Positions 1-11,300 of a stretch of 64,000 nt of DNA are shown piece after piece. Position numbers and translations under genes: made by a program. Origin of the DNA: Quillaja saponaria (Eukaryota; Streptophyta; Magnoliopsida; Fabales; Quillajaceae); the NCBI GenBank assembly GCA_029379385.1, contig CM055612.1:2604001-2668000 (forward strand), given 5' to 3'. The notes beneath the pieces are model-generated. The model did not search any database. It saw nothing but the letters and a program-made list of their open reading frames with translations, and was not told where the DNA came from. The stretch's first letter is position 1; each line of letters opens with the position of its first letter.

Positions 1-2210
1 GTAATAATAATGATTTGATGCCACTATAGCAGCTTAGACCTTTGAACTTTTGAAGTGGATTTGGATTGTGTTGTCATTGTGGAGTCCAAGTGGAGAATCT
101 TGATTTGGTTGGAATAATCATTTCAAGATTGCAGATTTTCATGCATGGAAGTGCAGATCAAGAGTTTTGTGTCGGTGGTGCTGTGTCCTTATGTGGAGAT
201 GATAAAATATATATATATATATATATATATTTGATCTGTGATTATTTTCTGTATGGATAGAATCTACATGACTGTTTACAAGATTACATTGTGTCTGGTA
301 GATTATCTTTTATACACGGTCACGAGTAGTGTGAGAATGGGAAGTCTAGAGCTATCAGGTTTAAGCTATCCTTATGGAGTCCCGGATGATGCGTTCTTGG
401 GCTGAGGTTCATTGTGGTTATTTGATGTTGGGTTGGTGGGTGTGGTTTCTTTTCCGGGAGGTTGCAAATTGCAATACTTGTTTCTGTTGACTTTTAACCT
501 TATGACTTAGTGGTTGATTGATGAAAAATTACAACAGATTATCACAGTTGACATAGCTAGAATTTCTAATTATTACCATTTGTGCTAGGAAGTGAAGTTT
601 TTCCAACAAGTTAGGCAGCATCCACTCGTCAAACATGGTCACTAAAAGTGGATGGTGCTATTTGCATACTTTTTGCACAAATATTTCTCACGTGTCTAAT
701 TTCAGTACTAATCTGCACCTGATCTTTCTTCATAACACTCTGAAAAGTTTCCACTTCTTTAGACGGTTTGCATCCACATAGAAATAAGTGCTGAAGCATC
801 ATTAGCGTCGATTTCTTATTAAACTTCCCACTAAAAATGATTTTAGATGCTCTTAAAGAAACAGCATGCATCAGATTCACCACTGTATGTAAGTTTGAAT
901 TACTTGTCACATCCACATATTTTTCATTCAAGCCTCTTTGGTATGGTAACACTTGTATCATATGACAAACAGACAGACATGTTTGACACTTTTCTTTTGG
1001 AAATAGACTACTAGAGTTAGATATTACCAAACTGGGACTAAGTCCTTCTGTTGAAGATGATTACTCGCATGAGAGGTTTGGATAGAAATGAAGTATATGA
1101 TGTTACAAGTTTGAATTCTGCAGCAAAAGTTGCTATTATTGAATTATCAATCAAGAATGCTATTGGTTGCTTTTTGATGACTAATTTTGACTCAAAAAAG
1201 CAGTGTTTAATGACTGACTTATTTTGTCTCTCATCACTGAACTAGAATCTCATTTGCTACATTGATGATTTCAGAATAACCTCCTATGGATTAGCCTTGT
1301 GCTTTCTAATCAGATTTGCTACTGTTTTGTGTTTGAACGTAAAAAAGGCTTGTAGAAAATGGCTAGTTAGTTCTACATTCCATTGAGAGTGACTGGCCAT
1401 TAAAATCAGAGATTTCAAAGTAGGTGTGTGTGGCTCAAGAAGTGAACACCTATTAGGCCAAAAATATATGCAGGACCAACCCTTTGCACTTTCTTTTTTC
1501 TTGAAAAAAATGATATTGGCTATAAGAGGCATGGATAGTCAAGAAATGAGACTGAAAACATGTATATAAATTATAGCTATAGATAATTCCTAATTTATTA
1601 TATGCCAAAATATCAGAACGACTGTTGTAAGTGATGGGAAACATTCTGTGGAATTGAAAATGTCCTTATTTTATTTCAATCAAAAAAAAAATATGGATCA
1701 CGTTTATACAGAACAGAATATACCTAGTTTGGTGTTGAACGGAAAAGCTTCAAGTCCCAACAAAAGTACAAACTCCTGGACTTCAAAATTAGCAATATAG
1801 ATTTTTTATTTTTTTATCCATACGAGCCTAATTAAAAACAATAAAAAACTGGTAGTAAATTAAAAGACATAATTAAAATAGTGATAGTTGTTATTCCAAT
1901 AAAGCTCTGGCCCCTTGGTTGGTTCAAAGGTCTTCTCCTTCAAATGTAATATCATCTTCAACTGATTGTTTCTTCGAAGAGACTTTAATTAAGTTCATAA
2001 GAAATCAATTTTCATTTCTTGACTTTTTTTTTTTTTTTGGTGTTACATGTTTTCCCATTCATCTTGTGAGAGGGAAAAAAAAAAAAAAAAAAAAAGGAAT
2101 GTTGAAGAAACTGAAAATCATGCAAATAAATATAAATATCTGTTTGTATTAAGCTATAGATAATATTTTGCAAATTAACAAAAGTATATTTAACTTTACA
2201 GGTGATTGAA
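1..2210. other. Intergenic or 3'-flank, no firm gene
   Basis: No exon chain or known domain was recognised here. An (AT)n microsatellite lies at 207-230. Poly-T and poly-A runs lie near 2024-2038 and 2074-2095. A 133-codon open frame lies on the minus strand at 629-1030; it is listed separately. The region may hold the untranslated end of a gene lying to the left. Confidence 0.5.
629..1030 (-). CDS. Uncharacterised open frame, doubtful
   Basis: The frame stays open for 133 codons in AT-rich DNA, which is rather long for chance. The protein would be basic with several Cys and His residues and shows no signal peptide, membrane segment or motif that I know. No good splice partners or promoter were found. 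It could be a relic of a gene or transposon, or a chance frame. No function is proposed. Confidence 0.15.
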   Translation of the reverse strand: MVISNSSSLFPKEKCQTCLSVCHMIQVLPYQRGLNEKYVDVTSNSNLHTVVNLMHAVSLRASKIIFSGKFNKKSTLMMLQHLFLCGCKPSKEVETFQSVMKKDQVQISTEIRHVRNICAKSMQIAPSTFSDHV

Positions 2211-2584
2211 TCAAGGTTCATGTTTCTGAGTATAGATATAATCCACATGAGCTGCCAGTGTCCTTCTCATCAAACACTCTTCAGGCTCTTTCACCCCTTC
2301 ACAACTCTCATCATCATGCTCAAGCTCAACACCCTTTTCTGATTCCACTACATCCTTCATAACAATATCCAAAAACACCAAATTAAAAGAGAAAGGAATT
2401 AAAATTGTTAAGAATAAAATTCAATGAATTAAATACAATTCAAACAGAAGATTACTGTACGTACCCCATGGAGTAACCTGTCACGGCTGGTGATCAACGC
2501 GGCCGGAGAACGAGCACCATAGATTAGCTTGAAGCTAAGGAGAAGGGTTACAGTGAAGAAGAAGATACCAAGCACTTTAGACAT
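2211..2584 (-). CDS. PSK: Phytosulfokine (PSK-alpha) precursor
   Basis: This encodes a secreted prepropeptide that yields the tyrosine-sulfated pentapeptide growth hormone PSK, perceived at the cell surface by PSKR leucine-rich-repeat kinases. Two exons are read on the minus strand, 2584-2465 and 2354-2211, joined in phase 0, giving 87 residues. The start begins a hydrophobic signal peptide (about residues 1-24, ending ...KLIYGA). An acidic middle carries the conserved ESCEG and [12 protein letters not shown] blocks. The hormone core YIYTQ is at residues 79-83, preceded by the Asp required for sulfation and followed by KHEP and the stop. Length and two-exon structure fit the family. The donor is GTACGT and the acceptor is ATGAAG. 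A TATA-like box lies about 70 bp upstream. Its place near the bZIP, GRF and ANT genes matches Arabidopsis PSK2/PSK6 context from memory. Confidence 0.95.
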
Positions 2585-2650
2585 GGTTCTATTATTTCAT
2601 AGACTTAAGAGTACCAATGTGATAGAGAAATAAGAGACTGCTGGTGTGAG

Positions 2651-2659
2651 TTATATATA
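2651..2659 (-). promoter_or_regulatory. TATA box of the PSK gene
   Basis: On the minus strand the sequence reads CTATATATAA, about 70 bp before the PSK start codon. This places transcription initiation around 2620-2628 and leaves a short leader. Confidence 0.5.
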
Positions 2660-4210
2660 GAAGAAGATGAGGGAATTGATCAAATAAAATGAGCTGATTG
2701 TGTGAGGTCGATGTACGGTAAGCTTAAGAAACTCAAGCCCTGATTGGTTCAAAGTCAAAAAATTCACAGCATACGTGTATATAAGTTTTAACTATGACTA
2801 ATACTGCCGTGACACGTGTTCATGTGTAGTCTAATTAATTGATGAATGAATTATGTATATAAAATATTTTGTTCTTATACCACCCCTCTAACAAAATATT
2901 TATACAAGGAAATACATGATTGAAACTCATTGCAAGAGCAAAAAATATTATATTTTAAATTATTTTATTTAATTAATTTTTGGGTAGCACAAAGTTTCAA
3001 TCTTGAGTAATTAAATTAATAAGGAATAATTACTTATCACGGTATATAAAAAAAATTTAAAATTATTTTATTTTTACTATGCATCGTATATATTTATAAT
3101 AAGTGAAATTCAGACAGTCATTATCTTAAACCGACAAGTGGATTCAGTGAAGGGAAAGGCAACAAGAATTGCATCGACCGATCAGAAAGAAACCAAATTT
3201 GCATGAGAAAAATTGTCAATACGGACAGAAGTTCCTGTAGACGGTAGTGGAAAGAAAGTGACGCTTACTAATTGGTTTCTCACTCTCTCATTGAAACCCA
3301 AAACTTAATGTGATTTTGAAGTCTCACATTTGTTTTTTTTTTTTTTTTGGATTAGATTTGAAGTCTCACATTGAAAAGTCTTAAAGGTTTCAAAAGCCTT
3401 TTATATATAAAAATTATTATTTGTTTTCATAAGTAATTTATTTTTTATTTATTTCATAAATAGTTTTATTCATTATTCTAAAATTTAAAATTACAATCTC
3501 TTTTTAATAAGGTGTCGTTATAATTTTTAATACCTTTTTTGGTAAATATTTTGTTATAATTTTAAAAAATACTTTTTTTTAATTCAGATCATAAATTTTT
3601 TTTAAAGACCTAAAGCCGAATAACAACCATAAAGTGAGCTAAAATCTTCGGTCTTAGGATAAGGTTGCATCAAAGTCATTGATATAATTTGTTTTATTAT
3701 TTTAAAAAATGGGCCTTTAACATTTTGGTTATGTTTATAGGGCCCGCAAAGCTTTCAGCCTAAATGGTGCAATACTCTAATGGGCCAGCAAAATAAAAAT
3801 GATTGGTATACTTAGCAATTATAATACATTAATTAGTGTTAGAGACACTTTTTATTTATTTATTATTGATCATATAAATTTCTTTCATTTATAATTAATT
3901 AAATATAATTTTTTATAAAATAAATTTCATCCTTAAAAAATTTAGTTTTACCGCAAGATAAATGTATCATTGTGATTGACTAGAATTTGAGAATGTCAAA
4001 ATTTAATGTTTGTATCAAAAGTTTATCACCTCTAACACCTTTATGCGGACCAAAAGACCAACTTCCCCTATGTTAGACAAAAAATTAAAAAATAAAAGAC
4101 AACATTATTGCAAAGGTAAATGGATGTAATAATACTAAATAATTAACCGCATTAATTAGTGGTCTCCTGAGAAAAGCCTGCTGAAGCTTCTCAACCTCTC
4201 TCTCTTTCCT
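2660..4210. other. Intergenic, AT-rich
   Basis: This holds the PSK upstream region on its left and the leader of the small-protein gene on its right. A short GAAGTCTCACATTG-type direct repeat flanks a poly-T run near 3320-3380. Nothing coding was found. Confidence 0.5.
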
Positions 4211-4225
4211 TTGATTCTCAATTCC

Positions 4226-4564
4226 ATGGCTACTGCTACTTCCTCAAGTTGCTCTGGATTCTTCAATCTCCGCTCAAACTCGACGGATAATTCCAGGATC
4301 CAGTCCTCATCAAACCATGGCTCTCATGGGTGTAGAAAACTTGATGGGATGGCTATGTGGTTCATCAATGGTGTTTCAACTGCTTTCTTTGCCTCCTTGG
4401 AGAGATGCTCTTGTATCCGTATTGCCACCGCCGAGGATGACGGCGGGGAATCCAACGACTTGCCCTTGATTATGAATGATGGGAATCTCCGGCCACATGA
4501 TGGTGGCACCGGTAGCCTGAGAAGGACAGGAAAAGGAAGGAAGACTATTGATGATCAGAATTAA
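4226..4564 (+). CDS. Small conserved plant protein, single exon
   Basis: The frame is read from ATG 4226 (MATATSSS); an in-frame upstream ATG at 4211 would add five residues. The product is about 112 residues. The Ser-rich N-terminus is likely disordered. It is followed by a compact block [20 protein letters not shown] then CSCIRIAT, an acidic patch, [10 protein letters not shown], and a basic Gly/Arg/Lys tail. The [15 protein letters not shown] block looks conserved rather than random. It resembles, from memory and unverified, the small membrane-associated CLAVATA complex interactor (CCI1-type) proteins of Arabidopsis. No signal peptide or clear membrane helix is present. A CT-rich leader at 4187-4212 supports the start region. 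Function is not assigned. Confidence 0.7.
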   Translation: MATATSSSCSGFFNLRSNSTDNSRIQSSSNHGSHGCRKLDGMAMWFINGVSTAFFASLERCSCIRIATAEDDGGESNDLPLIMNDGNLRPHDGGTGSLRRTGKGRKTIDDQN

Positions 4565-5937
4565 TATATATTAGTCTGATCAGGCATGCATATAATTCTA
4601 CGCAAAATCAATGACTCAATGTCTCTTTTGTTGGTAAGTGAAGGTTTTGTTAGAGTTGGAGTTGAATTTGTGCGTCTAAGGTTTTTGTTTTTTCGAAGAA
4701 TTCTGGAGATCATGAAAGAAAATGTTCATTAATTAATGCTTATTTATTACTCAATGTCTCTACCAAATAACCTAATTTATTTTCTTCCTCACTAGTTCAA
4801 TTTAATTCTTAGAACCATATTAGTTTTTGTTTCTCACAAGTTTATTAGTTCATCGTCTTAATCATTCATGAGCTAATACTTTATCGAGGAAGTAAGATCT
4901 AATTAATTGTAGAAAGATAAACTGCTAATTTTTGATTATTTATTAATTATATTTTGTTAAATAAATTTTAACCCGACTGAAATTCAAGATCCAGTTCTTA
5001 ACCAATGCATACAAGATTTTATGTTGAGAGTCAAACTTATCTCAATAATTATCTTAATTAATCCTACCCGTTGGTGATATATTGAAATACCATTAATTAT
5101 CATTATTCATGTATGTAAACTAAACCTTTTGATTTGTCAAGCTTTTCAACATAATTAGCTCCTTTATATTTGACATTATTAATTTGTGAGTGTTGCAGAA
5201 TTTACTTTCAATGTTAAGAAAACATTTTAAGCAAAAGTAAAGCAGCATGCAGTACTAAAGGAGATTAAATATTCAAAAAAGCTCTCGTGCAACCCCATGA
5301 TTTTTAATGATGTTGTCGTTTTGGTTATCATGTTGTTTTCAGTTGTCAATGTTTCCTTTTACTTTTACTTTAGTTTTATTTATTTATTTTGCCTAACTAT
5401 CAAGCTACCATGGGAATCCAAGGTAGATTTGCTTGCTTTAATTATAAAATTATGCCCAACATATAACATCAATAAGGAAATATTTCTAGGAGTGTCTATG
5501 AAGGAAATGAAAGGTACGGTGAAGTTAATTTTAACTCCAAATGATAACAAATAAATAAAATAATTTCTTGTCTCTGCTCAATTCACGAATTATATTCTAT
5601 AAATTATTAAATAAATTATATGTCTAACTGTTTATTGTGAAATTTGAGTTGATTTAATGTGAAATATATATTTACTCACAAAATTATAGTAAATGATGAC
5701 AATAATTTAATGTAAAAAATATGTTCACTTATAAATCATCATATATTTTATATATTTATTATAAATTTTATTTACTCATAAGCCGTTAGCAATTATGATG
5801 ATCTGCAAAGAATTGTTATAAGTTATCTTCTTACAATTTGAGAATCTAAAGTTGACCAAGAAGGATTTTACCACTTGTTCAAAGCTCAACAATGTTAAAA
5901 TTAACAAATTATAACATTTGAGAACAACTAATGACAT

Positions 5938-6243
5938 AGACTATAAATTACACAAATTTCTCAATTCAAATTGATAAATTTCTTCTTAATTTAATTTGAT
6001 CTCAAATATTTGATCTTGAACAACTCGGTAAAATGATAAATTGTCAATTCTATATGAAATTGATGCCAATCTCCTTTTTCTTTTTCTTTTTCTAAAAGAG
6101 ATAGATAAGAATATAAATTACATAAATTTTCTCAATCTTAAATTCAAATCGATCAATTTCTTCTTAGTTAAAATTAGAATGATAAATTTTCAATTCAATA
6201 AGAAATTGAAGTCAATCTCCTTTTTCTTTTTCCTAGATAGATA
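5938..6243. repeat. Imperfect tandem duplication
   Basis: Two diverged copies (about 5938-6108 and 6109-6243) share the same order of blocks: ATAAATTACA, AAATTTCTCAAT, TTTCTTCTTA, AATGATAAATT, GAAATTGA, CAATCTCCTTTTTC, and a final AGATAGATAA. The second copy is shorter. Confidence 0.6.
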
Positions 6244-7030
6244 ATATTACATTTTAAATACAATCAATTAAAGTCCACATAAGGAACAAAAGGTTGAGCA
6301 TGTATACAACCAATTTTCTTTGGATAATATGAAATAATACCTCTAATGAAAATTTATTAATTCCTTGTAATAATACATAAGTAATTAAGAAGTTCTACTA
6401 AACAAGAAACGTAGGCCATGCCAACCCTCCATTCTCATCAGAATAAATGTAGTATATGTAGTGTTCTGGCACATAGGGTTGTCAATGAATCGGGTCAACT
6501 TGAATATTTGACCCTGATCAAGTTTAATGACATTGGATGAGATTTTTTTTAACATGTTATTGAATCGGTTTGAGTTAGCCCCCGATCTGCTCTATTGTAA
6601 TCGGTCACTAGCACCTATTAGTGGAAGAAGAGACCCTCACGTTATGAGGCATATAGCTAGAAGGAGAGAGCCAAAAAAAAATAAAAAAATGTGCTCTCCT
6701 TATTAAATTCCTTTTTAATGAGGACAGAGGGTTTATTAAATTTGAAAGAATACTTTTATTTAGCAGCTTAGATTTTGACAAAAAAATAATAATTTTGTTT
6801 AGAATAAATTATTAAATCATTTCCTTATAATGGCTTATATTATATTGATATTATATAGACTTCCATTATATTTTAAAAAAAAAAAATACACATAATTCTC
6901 TTGAATGATGAAAATAAGTTACAATTTAACCTAATATAAAAAAAGAATTAAAAAAATATCTATAAAATACTTATTGTCTTATTATCAAGAAATACATATA
7001 TATGATTCTGGTATCAACAACTAATTTAAT

Positions 7031-7247
7031 AATTATATGAAAGTATTAGACTTTTAAATAAGATATAAATAAAACTGAAATTAATACTTATTCCTAAATA
7101 TACGATAGTAAAACTAAAAATAAAAAATTTATATATGAAAAAAATTGCTTGCGAAATATATGAAATTATTAGACTTGAAACAATATATAAATCAAAAATG
7201 AAATTAATACTTATTCCTGAATTCATGATAAAACTAAACATAAAAAG
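7031..7247. repeat. Imperfect tandem duplication beside tRNA-Asp
   Basis: Two copies of about 95 bp (about 7031-7126 and 7155-7247) share ATATGAAA-TATTAGACTT, GAAATTAATACTTATTCCT and AAAACTAAA-ATAAAA. They are separated by about 30 bp. Confidence 0.6.
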
Positions 7248-7340
7248 AAGAGGCACCATTGCAATTTACAACCTTGCGCGTCGGGCACTTGGCGGCCCAG
7301 CCCAAACAAACAAAACCAAAGTCTCGTTTTAGAAAAAGCG

Positions 7341-7412
7341 CGCCGTTGCCGGGGATCGAACCCGGGTCACCCGCGTGACAGGCGGGAATACTCACCACTA
7401 TACTACAACGAC
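7341..7412 (-). tRNA. trnD-GUC: tRNA-Asp (anticodon GTC)
   Basis: Read on the minus strand from 7412 to 7341, the 72 nt fold as a full cloverleaf. The acceptor stem is GTCGTTG with CAACGGC (one T-G pair), the anticodon loop is CTGTCAC with GTC, and the T-arm contains GGTTCGATCC (B box). The A box region is TAGTATAGTGGTGAG. The discriminator base is G and no CCA is encoded, as expected for a nuclear gene. A T run follows directly (7331-7336 read in reverse) as a Pol III terminator. It points away from the neighbouring DUF2045 gene, whose coding start is about 270 bp off. Confidence 0.97.
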
Positions 7413-7678
7413 TTTGTTGTTACTTTCTAAAGGAATAATTTTGATTTTATATTGTGCACCGCTCCGTACCTGATACTCAAATGCAACGTTGTGGACTTGC
7501 AGTTAGCTGATCTGATTCTCAGTTCTTAACCGCTTTCTCTTCTCTTTCTCACACCCTGGAGAGAGAAAACAGAACAAGCAGCATCAGATCGCCAAGTGCT
7601 CGCACCAAAAACCCTAGCTATCTATGCTATCTGTAACCCTCGTATTCTAATCAGAGCTAGTTGTATCGTATATCAGAA

Positions 7679-8348
7679 ATGCTCGGAGATGGATTAGAAA
7701 CCCCTTTAAGGTACAATTACGATTTGTTCCTTTCTTATTTTTATGTACTAATGCATACAATTTGATTACCTTAAGAATGATGTGCTTCTTTATATTTTTG
7801 TTTACTTTTTCTTAATGATTTTTTTTTTTTTTAAAATGTGTAATTGGAAGGTACGAATTACTGAGCATGGTAAAGAAGCACTCAAACTTATTAGGAAAAA
7901 CAGTAGTTGATGAACAAGATGCTTCTGACGTTGAAATGGATTCGAGATTTTGGCATGATGTCTTTGATTTGTACTTTGTCCGTGGTAAGGAGTCAAGGGG
8001 GCGGCAAGACGATGATCTTGTGTTTTTTGTTAGAAAATTGGTATGGCATTCTTGGTTCTGACATTTTGAAGATCAAATTTATTATTTTTCATCTGTTTTT
8101 GGTCTGTTTGTAGCATCATTGAGGTTTTTATCTGTATATTGATCCTTCTGTAACTTACTTTGGTGAACTATATTCATCAATTTAGAATTATTTTTCTACA
8201 GGGCTCCCAGAGTAGTGGTTCCAATCTTAATGCAGAGAGTTTTGCTCCTTATTTTGTTCGCAGGTGGGCATCTAAGGTAAAATTTACCGTTAACCCATAT
8301 GAGTTTTGACTATGTTGTATCCAGGTTCTGAGATGAATATGTTCCACG

Positions 8349-8384
<36 letters not shown>

Positions 8385-11300
8385 CATACATGTATTTGAT
8401 TATGTGTATTTGGCATGAAAAGTCTGTCTAAGTTTGTGGAGCGAAATAGATTAGAATCATCTTCATCTTTCATCTAATTCTGATGTGGCATACTTGGATG
8501 GACATAATAAGGTTCAGAGGCATGAGGTGATTGCAGATGTAATCTTCTGCTTTTCTTGTTTCTTTGAAAAACAATCATATGTATTATGTACAAATAGTAC
8601 AATAGCTGCAGACAATTTCCAGTTATTTCTTCTTTTTCTCAGCCATCTAATTCCAAATAGTTATGTGAGAGACAACCAGAAGTTATGGCATGTAACTTAT
8701 AATATTGCTATAATTAATTCTTGCAATATAAAATAGTAGTCATTACCTAATTGAGTGGTGGCTCGTCAAGCCCATTATTCATTACTCATTAGTCAAGGTT
8801 GGGAATGTGTTACCTCTAAATGCTTGTAACTATTCCAGTAACTGAATACTTATCTAAACCTTTATTCAAAATTCAATTGTACTAAGAAACAAATGAGTAA
8901 CATTGTCATTTTGTGCATTGGCATCTGAAAGCTAGTTTCTCATGCATGTCTTGATCTGATATATTATGGCTTAAACTTTTGTCATCTATCACAACTTATG
9001 TTTGCAGAGACGTGTTTAGTGTAATAACATGTCCTGTAATTGTTTAAAATGTGGATGGAATGAGTCAAGATAGGAATATATTACACATAACAAATTTTGT
9101 GAACCGGTTGGGTTATTTAATCTTGTGAAAATTCTGTAGATTTTATGACCAATATAGTTTGACATGGAATTAAATGGTGCTTGTCTATTGATTACATTGA
9201 TTACCTGCTTGCTTTTTGTCAACCAGTTGGATAACTTGGTTGGTGAAGCTTCTACAGATGTGGATTGGAGGCGTTCATTTTACTTGAACTTTATTGCTCA
9301 CACTTCATTTAGTGTAACTGTTGCTATTTGTAGGTAATACCTTCCCTTTTCCTGATCCTTTGTCCCTGTGTGTTATTAAACTTAATATTACACCTGCATT
9401 TGTTACAGTTATTGCCTATCATTACACGTGCCATGTAATGTAATGTGCAATTCTGTGTTTATTTCCTACATTTGTTGTGTATATCTTGCCTTACACATGA
9501 CAAAGAATTTCTGCTTAATTACAAGAATGTATGTTAAAGTAGAATTTCCTTGTCAAATCCCTCTCCTACTACTAAAGCGGTAGTTTGTATCTTAGTTTGC
9601 AATGGAATTTTCATTCTTGCGAGTTGCAACATCAATTCATGTTCTTGATGCTTCATTTAGTATTCTGGCTTAATTATCCTGCTAGAACAAGTAACAATGA
9701 TTTTTTTGAATAGAAGGGGGAGGGGCTATTGTACATTACTTCTCGCATAGAATTCTTATTTCTTTTTCTTTATGAACATTTCATCATTGAATTTGAACGG
9801 TTCGTTTTTCCAGTCATGAGGTACTTCGGAAGCATCAAGTTGGGCAAAACACACCTCTATCTCCCATATACAAGGTAATCATAGTCTATTAAACTTTGTA
9901 CTCATAACATCTTTGTTTTTATTACTTTAAATTTGTGCTGAAGTTTTAAATGGATTTTGATGGGAACAAATAATCTACCTTATGTTCTTATTAACATTAA
10001 TTGCTTTTCGCAAGCAAGAGGTAGAACTCTTGCCACTATTCTTATATGGTACGTATTCAATTCCTTGATGGAAGAGTCTTCTAGGTTTTTATTAGCTTGT
10101 AAACTTGGGTGATCACGTGGTTTACTGTGTTATTCTTTCTGGTGATCAACTATTGGTTGATTGGGTACTTTGATGGGGTTCGAAAGCAATTTTGTAATCA
10201 TGACCTAGGATTTTTCATATGAAACTGAAAAAGCTGTCAGTTGGAATTGACATGGAAGGGATAATAGTTCTTAGTCACATTGATTCAACTATAGTCTTCT
10301 TGCATATCTACATACAATGAGTAATCTAATCTGCTTTATGGCATATTGTTTTTCTACTTCAGGTTGTAAAGACTGTTTATGCATCTCCAAGTCGTTTAGA
10401 TTTTCATTTAGACTCAAAAAAGGCAAGTTTATCTACTTCCAAGAGGGGGAAAAAGAAAAGGAAAAGAAAAACAATTGTTACTGTTTTCTTGAGTCGTGCT
10501 CTATCTTCAATGAAACTGTCGCTGACATGTTTTTAGGAAGCGGAGACAACACCTGCCTATCCAGATATTTGTTTTGCAGTTGATGACTTCGATTCCACCT
10601 TTGATGCAGTGGTAATATACTCATATAGTAAATTCCTGTTACTTTTCAATAACATTGTAACATTATAGTAAAGTAGTTGTGTCCTCGTTGGTATTTCATT
10701 TTTTCTGATCATCTAAGCTGTTATTTTCTTTGTCAATGAATAGTTTTTAGTAGTATTTTGTGCGACTGTTCTCTGTCTAGTTGCAATATTATGAGCTGAT
10801 AGAATGTTAGGACGCTGTAGTCTGCTGAAAAGGATATAGAGAAAATGTTATTTTCATGTCAGATAATAGGAGCGACTTACTTTTGTCAAAAATTAACTGT
10901 GTAGTTTCACTACAAAAAAAAAAAAAAAAAAAGACTTGATTGATATAGGATTCATATTAGATTAATGGTAAAATGTTTTCCTTACTGTAATTTGGACTGT
11001 GTTGTTCTATATTATTTTTTTTCAGAGGTACACTACATAGCTTCAACAATATTTCCATGGAGTTTGACTTATGTTTCATAATCATTATCTATCTTCTTCA
11101 TTTACCTGTATCTAGGAACATAGATATTGTAAATGTTCTGCCTTCTCACTCAAGTGATCTTTTTTGTTTGAATGAATCCCTCTTCTTTCCATTGTATGCA
11201 GGTTTTGACTGAAAAGGATCATTGCTATTGTGTAGTTCTCAATGCGCATGATGGGGCAGCATTTCCTAGTGAAAAGGAACCACATAATTGTAGTTCTAGT

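Larger units (their letters stand above)
4565..7340. other. Intergenic, very AT-rich, two tandem duplications
   Basis: No gene was recognised. Two local imperfect tandem duplications (about 5938-6243 and 7031-7247) are listed separately. The stretch around 6475-6610 looks like decayed repeat DNA. Confidence 0.5.
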
